64,000 bases of DNA from a bacterium (GTDB taxonomy: Bacteria; Krumholzibacteriota; Krumholzibacteriia; LZORAL124-64-63): NCBI GenBank assembly GCA_024231905.1, contig JAAEQC010000142.1:62001-126000 (forward strand). Direction: 5' to 3'. The position numbers were made by a program, and so were the translations under genes. Below the pieces are notes generated by a model. The model made no database searches, was not told the origin of the DNA, and saw only the letters and a list, made by a program, of their open reading frames with translations. Below, piece after piece: positions 8,409 to 16,755 of the stretch (the stretch's first letter is position 1; each line of letters starts with the position of its first letter).

Positions 8409-10520
8409 ATGAACAGCTTCGGCAGCATGGGTTTGAAGGCGAAACTGATATGTGGCAGTTGTGGACCGCTGGTCCTGGTCGCCGCACTCGGCATTGTCAG
8501 CTACATGGGGATCGAATCGTTGCTCCAGAGCAGCGGTTGGGTCGAACACACGCATGTCGTCGTCGAGCAGGCGGAGAACATCGAAGCGGCGGCCGTGGAC
8601 ATGGAGACCGGGATGCGCGGCTATCTGCTGGCCGGCAAGGAGAGCTTCCTCGACCCCTACACTGCCGGCAACTCGCGGTTCGACGAACTCGTGGCCTCAC
8701 TCAAGGAATCCGTGAACGATAACCCGGCCCAGGTGGCCCTGCTGGGAGAGATCGAAACCACGGTCACACAGTGGCAGCAGGACGTCTCCGAGCCGATGAT
8801 CGAATTGCGACGCCGGATTGGCGACGCCAAGAATATGGACGATATGGCCGATCTGGTTGGCGAGGCCAAGGGCAAGGTCTACTTCGACGAATTCCGCCAA
8901 CAGATCAAGACCTTCCGGGTGCGCGAAGAGAAACTGCTCAAGGAACGTGTCGTCGCATCCAGATCCGCGACCGACATCAAGCAACTGCGCGACGCCGTGG
9001 ATTGGATCGATCACACCCACGTCGTGATCCGGCAGGCCATGGCCATCGAGGCGGCGGCCGTGGACATGGAGACCGGGATGCGCGGCTATCTGCTGGCCGG
9101 CAAGGAAGACTTTCTCGAGCCCTATACCGCCGGCGACTCGCGGTTCGACGAACTCGTGACCTCGCTCAAGGAAACCGTGAACGACAACCCGGCCCAGGTG
9201 GCCCTGCTGGGAGAGATCGAAGCCACGGTCGCACAATGGCAGCGGAACGTTACCGAGCCCACCATCGAGTTGCGCCGGGAGATCGGCGACGCCGAGACCA
9301 TGAACGATATGGCGGCCCTGGTCGGAGAGGCCAAGGGCAAGGTCTACTTCGACGAGTTCCGCGGACAGATCAAGACTTTCCGGGATCGAGAGTTGGAATT
9401 GATGGCGGAACGCCAGGCCAAGGCGAGTTCCACCGCTCGGGGCGCCAAGATGACCATCGTGGTCGGCGTCACCTTGACGGTCCTGTTCTCCCTGATCGTT
9501 TCGTTGTTCACCGCGGTGGCCGTCATGCGGAAATTCAAGGATATCTTCAGGGGCTTGAAGTCCTTCTCCGGCCGGGAACTCACCGAGCTGGGAATCCGCT
9601 TCAACGACATCATCGGCTCACTCGATTCCGGTGCATCCAACGTAGCTTCGGCCAGCACCCAGATCGCGTCGGGCGCATCGGAACAGGCGGCGTCGATCGA
9701 GGAGACATCGGCGTCGCTGAACATGGTCGCATCTTCGACCAAGGATAACGCTGTCTCGGGCGACAAGGCCAACGTCGCGATGAAGGATGTCGGCAAGGTC
9801 GTCGCCGAGGCGAACGCGACCATGGACAAGCTGACGAAATCCATGGAAGACATTTCCGAGTCGAGCGAAGACATCTCCAGAATCATCAAGACCATCGACG
9901 AGATCGCCTTCCAGACGAACCTGCTCGCGCTGAACGCTGCGGTCGAGGCGGCCCGCGCCGGAGATGCCGGCAAGGGATTCGCCGTGGTCGCGGAGGAGGT
10001 CCGGAACCTGGCCCAGCGCAGTGCCGAAGCGGCAAAGGATACGTCCGAACTTATCGAGAAAACAGTCGTTCGGGTTTCCGAAGGGTCGGATCTGGTGACC
10101 CAGACCAGCGAAGCATTCGGCAAGATAACCGAGAACGCCGATACGGTCGGTACCATCGTCAGAGAGGTGGCGGTCGCCAGTGAGGATCAGGCTTCCCAGG
10201 TCGACCAGGTAAGGCAGGCCGTGTCCCAGATGGAAGCAGTCACCCAGTCGAACTCCGCCAGCACCGAGGAAATGTCGGCTCAGGCCGAAGAACTGCGAAG
10301 CATCGTTCTCGCCCTCAAGGTGATCGCGGGAAACGATGGGGGAAGCGGGAACCATCGCGCAGTGACGAACGCATTTACGGACGAATCGACACGGGCTCCG
10401 GCCAGGAAACGGAAGCCGGGCGACTATCCGGTCCCCGCCGATAGCCATGTGACGCCCCTGGAGCTCGAGTCGCAGGAGTTGGTCTACGCCATGGATGACG
10501 AGAGTCTGATCGAGTTCTAG
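8409..10520 (+). CDS. Methyl-accepting chemotaxis protein with tandemly duplicated CHASE3-like sensor domain
   Basis: 703 residues. TM1 is near residues 10-33. The periplasmic part consists of two copies of a CHASE3-like four-helix unit (about 44-198 and 199-334), each with the hallmark [21 protein letters not shown]2 lies near 348-373. I cannot find a HAMP domain; a linker of about 35 residues ([19 protein letters not shown]...) leads straight into the signalling domain. That domain has the usual hairpin tip, [21 protein letters not shown], at about 498. The C terminus ends DDESLIEF without the NWETF-type tether. I start at 8409 (GAGGGAG upstream) rather than 8334. It signals to CheA/CheW, whose genes are not in this window. 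Confidence 0.92.
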   Translation: MNSFGSMGLKAKLICGSCGPLVLVAALGIVSYMGIESLLQSSGWVEHTHVVVEQAENIEAAAVDMETGMRGYLLAGKESFLDPYTAGNSRFDELVASLKESVNDNPAQVALLGEIETTVTQWQQDVSEPMIELRRRIGDAKNMDDMADLVGEAKGKVYFDEFRQQIKTFRVREEKLLKERVVASRSATDIKQLRDAVDWIDHTHVVIRQAMAIEAAAVDMETGMRGYLLAGKEDFLEPYTAGDSRFDELVTSLKETVNDNPAQVALLGEIEATVAQWQRNVTEPTIELRREIGDAETMNDMAALVGEAKGKVYFDEFRGQIKTFRDRELELMAERQAKASSTARGAKMTIVVGVTLTVLFSLIVSLFTAVAVMRKFKDIFRGLKSFSGRELTELGIRFNDIIGSLDSGASNVASASTQIASGASEQAASIEETSASLNMVASSTKDNAVSGDKANVAMKDVGKVVAEANATMDKLTKSMEDISESSEDISRIIKTIDEIAFQTNLLALNAAVEAARAGDAGKGFAVVAEEVRNLAQRSAEAAKDTSELIEKTVVRVSEGSDLVTQTSEAFGKITENADTVGTIVREVAVASEDQASQVDQVRQAVSQMEAVTQSNSASTEEMSAQAEELRSIVLALKVIAGNDGGSGNHRAVTNAFTDESTRAPARKRKPGDYPVPADSHVTPLELESQELVYAMDDESLIEF
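8538..9411 (+). repeat. 465-base tandem internal duplication inside the chemoreceptor gene
   Basis: Copy 1 runs from 8538 to 9002 and copy 2 from 9003 to about 9411, with an exact period of 465 bases (155 codons). Long stretches are almost identical at the DNA level, for example around 8595-8641 and 9060-9106, so the duplication is fairly recent or is kept alike by gene conversion. The last part of copy 2 runs into the second membrane helix. Confidence 0.92.
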
Positions 10521-10679
10521 GATTCGGTGGCGAGCAAGGAAGACAACGCCGCCGAGAGCCCTGTAGTGCTGCGGACTTTCGACTCCGATATGTTCCTGGG
10601 CTTGGGAAAGATCGGCACCAACACATCCGGACTGGACCGATAGACCAATTGCGGGACGCCTTCCTGCGTCAGCAAGCAG

Positions 10680-11900
10680 CTAGTCCAAGCGGTTCGCCCG
10701 TTCCCGTTGCCTGCGCCCCAAGACCACCGCCAGCACGCCCCAGACCACCGTCAGGGGCAAGGCCAGCCAGGTGACCGCGGCCACCGCTCCGCTCACCAGG
10801 GAGCCCACGGCGTCGCCGCCCCGATAGACGAAGGTGTCGATGAAGTTCTTGGCCTTGTAGCGGTCCTCCCGGGGGACGACCGTGAAGAGCGTTTCCCGCG
10901 CCGGCTTGGCCAGGGCGTAGTTGGCCGCCCGCCTCACGGCCTGGAAGATCACCAGCGCCGCCAGGGATGACTTCCAACCCAGCACCGCGAAGCCCGCCAC
11001 GAAGACCACCGGCAGCAGAACCAACAGGGGACCGCTGCCCAGGCGGGTCATGAGGCGCCCGGTGAGCAGGAGTTGCGCCGCCAGAGTGAGCGCGTTGGCC
11101 CACACGTCGATGGAGCCCAGCAGGGCCGCGCGGGCGTCGCGGCCGGCCACGTTCTCGGCCACGATCCGGGCTTGCTCGAAGTAGAGGAAGGTCACCAGCA
11201 GGGTGTACAGGAAGATGTAGCCGCTGATGCCCAGGAGGTAGGGCGAGCGCACGGTGCGGGTGATGCCGGCCAGGATGCCCGAGTCCTCGTGGGTCCGGGT
11301 CGCGTCCGGGGCGCCGGCCAGGTCGAAGCGGCGGGACAGGGGACCCACGCAGCGGGCGGCGGCTTCCATGAGCACCATGGCCGCCAGCAGCAGGTTGGGC
11401 CGCCCCACCAGGGAGACCAGCCCCGTGGTGACGCTGGCGCCGGAGATGGCGCCCACCGTACCCGCCACGGCGATCATGCCGAAGAGGCGGCGGCTGCGCT
11501 CGTAGCCGAAGCCGTCGGCCATGAACGACCAGAAGAGGGACAGCACCGCCAGGTTGAAGACGCTCAGCCACACGTAGAAGACCCGGCCGGACCACACCAG
11601 GACGTCGCCCTCGGCGAATTTCAGGGCCAGGAAGAACAGGATCAGGTTCGCCCCGAAGAAGCGCAGGGCCGCCGGGAGGAAGACGTCCCGCCGGAAACGG
11701 CGCACGAGCCAGCCCACCACCGGGGCTGCCACGGCGGTCACCGCCAGCGTGACCAGGAAGAGCCGGTGGAGCAGATCCTCGCCCCCGTGGATGCCCAGTT
11801 CGTCCCGGATGGGGCGCAGGATGTAGTAGCCGGACATGAGCAGGTAGAAGAGCAGTCCGGACAGCAGGACCGGGCCCGTTTCGCCGGGGCGCAGGGTCAA
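10680..11900 (-). CDS. MFS-like transporter related to NTP/NDP translocases
   Basis: 406 residues with about 10-12 hydrophobic segments. The stretch YYILRPIRDELG near the N terminus and KAKNFIDTFVYRGGDAVGS near the C terminus are characteristic of the Npt1/Tlc-like nucleotide exchange transporter group and its free-living MFS relatives. These motifs do not define the substrate: in intracellular parasites such proteins import ATP, but most free-living bacterial homologues are uncharacterised. The start is at 11900; no good Shine-Dalgarno is evident, and the upstream region is shared with the divergent chimeric gene at 12094. The gene converges on the chemoreceptor across a 159-base gap. Confidence 0.8.
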   Translation of the reverse strand: MTLRPGETGPVLLSGLLFYLLMSGYYILRPIRDELGIHGGEDLLHRLFLVTLAVTAVAAPVVGWLVRRFRRDVFLPAALRFFGANLILFFLALKFAEGDVLVWSGRVFYVWLSVFNLAVLSLFWSFMADGFGYERSRRLFGMIAVAGTVGAISGASVTTGLVSLVGRPNLLLAAMVLMEAAARCVGPLSRRFDLAGAPDATRTHEDSGILAGITRTVRSPYLLGISGYIFLYTLLVTFLYFEQARIVAENVAGRDARAALLGSIDVWANALTLAAQLLLTGRLMTRLGSGPLLVLLPVVFVAGFAVLGWKSSLAALVIFQAVRRAANYALAKPARETLFTVVPREDRYKAKNFIDTFVYRGGDAVGSLVSGAVAAVTWLALPLTVVWGVLAVVLGRRQRERANRLD

Positions 11901-12093
11901 GGTGCGTTGCAGGAAGTTGACGATGGCGGGGCCCTTCCCGGGTGGACGAGGCGGCGGAAAGCCCTTCTACGGACTCGGCCGGGCGAGGTTACACCAACTG
12001 CGCCGCCCGGCCAACGTCCGGCGTGCTGTTGACACGGATATCAAGCGTGACTATTTCCGTCGCGAATCAACGTTCTCATTGAAGGGAGCAACG

Positions 12094-12896
12094 ATGGCCT
12101 TGGAGCTGAAGCGCATCACCACGTGGAATTCCTCGTGGGCGACGCCAAGCAGGCGACCTACTTCTATCGCACCGCCTTCGGGTTCGACCGGGTGGCCTAC
12201 CGCGGACCCGAGACCGGCGACAGCCAGCGCGCCTCCTACGTGTTGCAGCAGAACGACATCTGGCTCGTCTTCACGACCCCGCTGCGCCACGACGACGCCC
12301 TGAACATCTGGCTCACCCTGCACGGCGATGGCGTGCGCGACATCGCCTTCGAGGTGAACGAGATCCCCGGCAACGGTACCGGCCTCACCTGCATCGACCA
12401 CATCGTCGGCAACGTGGAGGACCGCCAGATGGACAACTGGGTCCAGTGGTACGACGAGGTCCTGGGCATGGGCCGCTTCGTGTCCTACGACGACAAGGAC
12501 ATCTCCACCGAGTTCACGGCTCTGCGCAGCAACGTCGTGGCCATCGACGACCGGCACGTCAAGTTCCCCATCAACGAGCCCGCCGACGGCCGCCGCAAGA
12601 GCCAGATCCAGGAGTACATCGACGCCAACCTCACGCCGGGCGTGCAGCACCTGGCCCTGAAGACCGACGACCTGGCTTCCGAGCTCAAGACCCGCATCCG
12701 CCGGGAAGCCTCACCGCGCCACGTACCGGCGGTGCTGCGGGCGGTACCGGAGATTCCGCGCACCCTCAGCGGCAAGACCGTGGAATTGGCCGTGCGGGAG
12801 GCCCTCCACGGGCGGCCCGTGGCCAACGTGGACGCGCTGGCCAACCCGGACAGCCTCGAACACTTCCGGCGCCTGGGCGTAGAATTGGCGGATTGA
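12094..12896 (+). pseudogene. hpd: Damaged 4-hydroxyphenylpyruvate dioxygenase fused to the tail of acetoacetyl-CoA synthetase
   Basis: Translation appears to start at 12094 (ATG, with GAAGGGAG upstream) as MALELKRI, then needs a one-base shift near 12117 to continue as HHVEFLVGDAKQATYFY, the conserved HPPD N terminus. One C seems missing. The HPPD reading then shows a likely internal loss: RDIAFEVNE (about 12360) jumps to GTGLTCIDHIVGNVE, skipping about 70 residues that HPPDs normally carry. HPPD identity continues through DDKDISTEF, KFPINEPADGRRKSQIQEY and GVQHLAL to about 12674. From there the frame is the C-terminal tail of an acyl-CoA synthetase of the acetoacetyl-CoA synthetase type (RIRREASPRHVP, IPRTLSGKTVEL, DALANPDSLEHF). 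Metal and substrate sites in the lost C-terminal HPPD half are gone. Either a decayed locus or an assembly artefact. Confidence 0.85.
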
Positions 12897-12916
12897 CGCG
12901 CCGGTCGGCCACTTCT

Positions 12917-13939
12917 CTACCAGCTGAAACGAAGCTCGGACAGTTGCAGGCGGACCCGGCGGCTGGTTCGCCAGTCGTCCTCGAACCACAAGCGGATGTG
13001 GTCCATGTGGGCGAGGTCTGGAGCGCCGATGGGACTCACTTCCATGGCTGAACCCAGGGGGATACGGTACTTCCGCCAGGTTTGCCCCATGTTCCGGAGT
13101 TCCTGGACGTCGGTGTAGTCCAGGAGCACGTCGACCTCGGCGGGTGTCTCATGGAGATCGATCGTCACGGTGAAGTACTGATTGTGGGTGGCGAAGAAAC
13201 CGTTGTGGTTGAGGTCCTCGCGATCCCAGATGCGGTTCCCGCGCATGCTGTTGATGTAGGGATAGGTGCCCGTGGACAGATCGTACTCGGTGGAGTATTC
13301 GTGCCCATCGGTGATCTCGCCGAGGCCGGTGTCCTCATTCCAACCGGTCATGACCTCGAAGTAACCGTTGCGATTCGCGTCCTCATCCTGTTGGGTGCCC
13401 ACCAAACCCCCGGGCCAGCACCCGTCCTCGTTGATCTCGCCGAAGTCGATGTGGATCCTGCCGGAGCGATCGTGCGGATCGGCCTCGCCGTCGTTCACCC
13501 AGAATTCCAAATACCGGGCGTGGCTGATGTCCCAGGCGGCGATATCGAGGCCGCTCATGACGCCGCCCCAGTCTTCCACATCCCAGACCTGATCCCCGTC
13601 GACCGCCAGATAGATCTCCATGACATGCTGGGCCATATCACGCTCTGCACCTTCGAGGTCCGGATCCAGGTAGCGCCTCAGGATCTTTTCTTTGGGCCGG
13701 AACCAGCGAATGGTCTCCACGCGGTCCGACGGGCCGAAAACCGCATCGGCGACCGTGCCGCTGCGGCCGTGGATCGGCTGGCTGGGCAGGGTCCACCATG
13801 TCCGCATCAGCGGAATCTCCCGGTAATCCTCTGCGGGCGTATCGACCGCGACCGGATCGTCGCCGTCGCAACCGGTGGCGAGCATGCACGGTGCCGCCAT
13901 GACGAGAGCCAGGATCAGAAAAGCAGCTTTCTTGTGCAT
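12917..13939 (-). CDS. Lipoprotein with SprA-like (T9SS/gliding) region
   Basis: 340 residues. The N terminus MHKKAAFLILALVMAAPCMLATGC is a signal peptide ending in a likely lipobox (ATGC, cysteine at 24). The body resembles a segment of the giant SprA/Sov outer-membrane protein: EDWGGVMSGLDIAAWDISHA, RYLEFWVNDG, GRIHIDFGEINED, then ED(A/L)N-x-NG elements with DTGLGEI and the WDREDLNHNG block. The protein ends in a strand-rich domain (RVRLQLSELRFSW). Full SprA proteins exceed 2000 residues, so this is a short stand-alone version. The start at 13939 has GGAG eight bases upstream. It is divergent from the S46 peptidase gene. The role is unknown; surface display or interaction with the secretion apparatus is an inference. 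Confidence 0.72.
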   Translation of the reverse strand: MHKKAAFLILALVMAAPCMLATGCDGDDPVAVDTPAEDYREIPLMRTWWTLPSQPIHGRSGTVADAVFGPSDRVETIRWFRPKEKILRRYLDPDLEGAERDMAQHVMEIYLAVDGDQVWDVEDWGGVMSGLDIAAWDISHARYLEFWVNDGEADPHDRSGRIHIDFGEINEDGCWPGGLVGTQQDEDANRNGYFEVMTGWNEDTGLGEITDGHEYSTEYDLSTGTYPYINSMRGNRIWDREDLNHNGFFATHNQYFTVTIDLHETPAEVDVLLDYTDVQELRNMGQTWRKYRIPLGSAMEVSPIGAPDLAHMDHIRLWFEDDWRTSRRVRLQLSELRFSW

Positions 13940-14161
13940 CGGGATCTCCATCCGTATGAGTCGATGGTATGGTTTCATTATACGCGGATCCCTCAACGAA
14001 AACACCTCCGTATGCCTGGCAGCCGAGCGCTCCTTGCGATGTCGGTCTCGACGACGATCGCTCCCGTGACGGCCGGTCAGTCCAGGGCCGGTGTTGCGGC
14101 CGCGCGACCTTCCCGCTACTCTCCCCGGACCAACGCCACCCCCGCCGAGGAGCCGACCGTC

Positions 14162-16312
14162 ATGACCAAGATCCTGTGCACCCTCCTGACCGTCCTCCTG
14201 CTCGCCTCGGCCCTGCCGGCCCTGGCCGGCGAAGGCCAATACCCCATGAGCGAACTGGAGAGTCTCGATCTGGGCGCCATGGGCATCCGCCTGGACGCCG
14301 CCGAGATCTTCAATCCCGACGGCACCGCCCTGGTGGACGGCATCGTCAAGCTGGGCGGTTGCACCGGTTCCTTCGTCTCAGAGGACGGACTGATCCTCAC
14401 CAACCATCACTGCGCCTTCCGGGCCATCCGCGACGCCTCCACCGCCGAGCACGACTACCTGGACCAGGGCTTCGCAGCGGCGACCCGGGCCGACGAGGTC
14501 CACGCCGTTGGCTACACCGTGCGCATCACCGATTCCTACCGGGACGTGTCGGCCGAAGTGCTGGCGGTGGTGCAGGAGGGCATGGATCCGGTGGCCCGTA
14601 CCAAGGCCATCGACAAGATCAAGAATCAACTCAGCGTGGACTACGAGGCGGCCCATCCGGGCAAGCGCGCCGAGGTGGCGGAGATGTTCCGGGGCGAGAC
14701 CTACGTCCTCTTCGTCTACACCTACCTGAAGGACGTGCGGCTGGTCTTCGCACCGCCCCGGGCCATCGGCAACTTCGGGGGCGAGGCCGACAACTGGGTG
14801 TGGCCCCGCCACACGGGTGATTTCTCGTTCATGCGCGCCTACGTGGGTCCCGACGGCGAGCCTGCGGGCTATGCCGAGGACAATGTACCCTACAGCCCCA
14901 AACGCGTGCTCGCAGTGGCCGGCGGCGGTGTGGGCGAGGGCGAGGCCGTGTTCATCCCCGGCTATCCGGGCCGCACCTACCGCCACCGCTCGTCCCACTT
15001 CCTGGGCTTCCTGAACGACCACTTCATGCCCGCCATCGTCGAATGGTACGTGTGGCAGATCGAGCACCTGGAAGCCCTGGGCGAGGGTGACCGGGCGCGC
15101 CAGTTGCGTCTGGCTTCCCGGGTCAAGAGCCTGCACAACACCTCCAAGAACTACCGGGGCAAGCTGCAGGGCATGGCCCGCCTGGATCTGGTGGAAGCAC
15201 GTCGTGGGCAGGAGCAGGGCCTGCTGGACTTCATGGCCCAGGACGCTCGCTTCGCCGACGATACGAGTGTGCTGGACGCCATCGGCGCCGTGTACGCCCA
15301 AAGAGCCGAGTCCCTGCCCCTGGAACTGTGGGTGCGCAACGTCATGCGCCACCCGGAGATCATGGACATCGCCCTGACCCTGTGGGAGAACGCCGTCGAG
15401 GGGACCAAGCCCGACGTGGAGCGCGAGTCAGCCTACACGGACCGCAACCTGGGCCGCACCCGGGACGGCCTGAAGGTGAGCGTGGCGAACCTGGACACCG
15501 AGGCCGACCGCGTGCTGCTGGCGGAGCTCCTGCTGCGGGCCGGCGACCTGCCCGCCGCGCAGATGCCCGCGGTGGTGCGCAGCCTGGCCGGCGTCGCCAA
15601 CGCCGACGCGGCGGCGGCCTTCCTGGACGACGCCTTCGGCAAGTCCAGGCTCGGCGACATCGATTTCGTCCTGAAAGCCATGGAGAAGGATACGGCCGGT
15701 CTCGAGGACGCCGCTGATCCCTTCGTGGATCTGGTCGCCGGCCTCTACGGCGCCCGCCTTGCCCAGCGCGAGGAATCCAAGCGCCGCAGCGGCGAACTGG
15801 ACCGTCTGCAGGCCGTCCTGACCGATGCCCGCCGGGCCTACCTGGGCAGTGGTTTCGTGCCCGACGCCAACGGCACCCTGCGATTGACCTGGGGTGTGGT
15901 GGAGGGCTACGCCCCCCGGGACGCCGTGGTCTACACGCCGTTCACCACCGTGCAGGGGCTCCTGGAAAAGGACACGGGCGAGGCGCCCTTCAACCTGCCG
16001 GCGCGCATCCGCCAGCTGGCGGAGGCCAGAGCGTGGGGGAACTTCGCCACCTCGGCCGAGGCGGGTGTCCCGGTGGACTTCATCTACAGCGCCGACACCA
16101 CCGGCGGCAACTCGGGCAGCCCCGTGCTCGACGCGGACGGCCGCGTGGTGGGCCTGAACTTCGACCGGGCCTGGGAGGCCACCATCAACGACTTCGCCTG
16201 GAACCACGCCTACAGCCGGTCCATCGGCGTGGACGTGCGCTACGTGCTGTGGGTGACCTGGCATCTGGGCGGCGAGCGCCTGCTGGCGGAGATGGGAATC
16301 GACCCGGAGTAG
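14162..16312 (+). CDS. S46 family dipeptidyl-peptidase, DPP11-like (Asp/Glu-specific)
   Basis: 716 residues with signal peptide MTKILCTLLTVLLLASALPALA. This family removes N-terminal dipeptides from peptides in the periplasm. The catalytic histidine lies in LTNHHCAF (about H82) and the serine is S651 in GGNSGSPVL. Eighteen residues after that serine is R669 in NFDRAWE, aligning with Arg673 of DPP11, which selects acidic P1 residues; DPP7-type enzymes have glycine there. Length matches the family. The start at 14162 follows GAGGAG; the open frame upstream to 13082 is the shadow of the opposite-strand lipoprotein gene. Such enzymes support amino-acid-based growth in Bacteroidota. Confidence 0.92.
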   Translation: MTKILCTLLTVLLLASALPALAGEGQYPMSELESLDLGAMGIRLDAAEIFNPDGTALVDGIVKLGGCTGSFVSEDGLILTNHHCAFRAIRDASTAEHDYLDQGFAAATRADEVHAVGYTVRITDSYRDVSAEVLAVVQEGMDPVARTKAIDKIKNQLSVDYEAAHPGKRAEVAEMFRGETYVLFVYTYLKDVRLVFAPPRAIGNFGGEADNWVWPRHTGDFSFMRAYVGPDGEPAGYAEDNVPYSPKRVLAVAGGGVGEGEAVFIPGYPGRTYRHRSSHFLGFLNDHFMPAIVEWYVWQIEHLEALGEGDRARQLRLASRVKSLHNTSKNYRGKLQGMARLDLVEARRGQEQGLLDFMAQDARFADDTSVLDAIGAVYAQRAESLPLELWVRNVMRHPEIMDIALTLWENAVEGTKPDVERESAYTDRNLGRTRDGLKVSVANLDTEADRVLLAELLLRAGDLPAAQMPAVVRSLAGVANADAAAAFLDDAFGKSRLGDIDFVLKAMEKDTAGLEDAADPFVDLVAGLYGARLAQREESKRRSGELDRLQAVLTDARRAYLGSGFVPDANGTLRLTWGVVEGYAPRDAVVYTPFTTVQGLLEKDTGEAPFNLPARIRQLAEARAWGNFATSAEAGVPVDFIYSADTTGGNSGSPVLDADGRVVGLNFDRAWEATINDFAWNHAYSRSIGVDVRYVLWVTWHLGGERLLAEMGIDPE

Positions 16313-16322
16313 GGGGCGGGAC

Positions 16323-16688
16323 TCAGTCGAGCAGTTCCTTGACCGCCGCCAGGATGTCCTCGTTGGTGAACGGCTTCTTGATGGTGCGGTCTGCGCCCAG
16401 CAGGCGCGCCGAGTGGAGGTAGTTCTCGGGCTCGGCGCGGCCGCCGCCGCTGATGGCGATGACCTTCAGGTCCCGACGCACCCGCTTCATGTCCATGATG
16501 GTCTCGATACCGTCCTTTTCGGGCATGATGATGTCGGTGATCACTAAGTCGATGGCTTCGGCCTCGAAGACCTCCACGCCCTCCTTGCCGTTGGCCGCGG
16601 TTGCGGTGGTGTAGCCTGCCCGGCCGAGCAGGCTGTCGAGGTAGGCCCGGACTTCCGTGTCGTCCTCGATGATCAGGATCGTCGCCAC
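16323..16688 (-). CDS. Single-domain response regulator
   Basis: 121 residues forming one receiver domain with no output domain. The acidic pocket (EDD at 8-10), the phosphoacceptor aspartate in LVITDIIMPEKDG and the late lysine in IKKPF are all present. Translation starts at GTG with AAGGAG just upstream. It lies 67 bases downstream of the hybrid histidine kinase on the same strand, so it is a likely partner that could pass phosphate onward or act by protein contact. Confidence 0.92.
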   Translation of the reverse strand: MATILIIEDDTEVRAYLDSLLGRAGYTTATAANGKEGVEVFEAEAIDLVITDIIMPEKDGIETIMDMKRVRRDLKVIAISGGGRAEPENYLHSARLLGADRTIKKPFTNEDILAAVKELLD

Positions 16689-16755
16689 GTCGCTCTCCTT
16701 CGGTTGACCGGCGGCCTGTCGGCTCCGGGAGGAATCCGCTCGTCGTGACGGCGTC

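Noticed and set aside
8538-9411. CRISPR-like or satellite repeat
   Set aside because: The repeat is a coding duplication in frame within one gene, with two copies only.
10527-10643. 38-codon frame starting at GTG after the chemoreceptor
   Set aside because: Only a weak TAGGA upstream, no recognisable domain; kept as unproven.
13082-14161. 360-codon upstream extension of the S46 peptidase frame
   Set aside because: Opposes the lipoprotein gene and the true signal peptide starts at 14162 with GAGGAG upstream.
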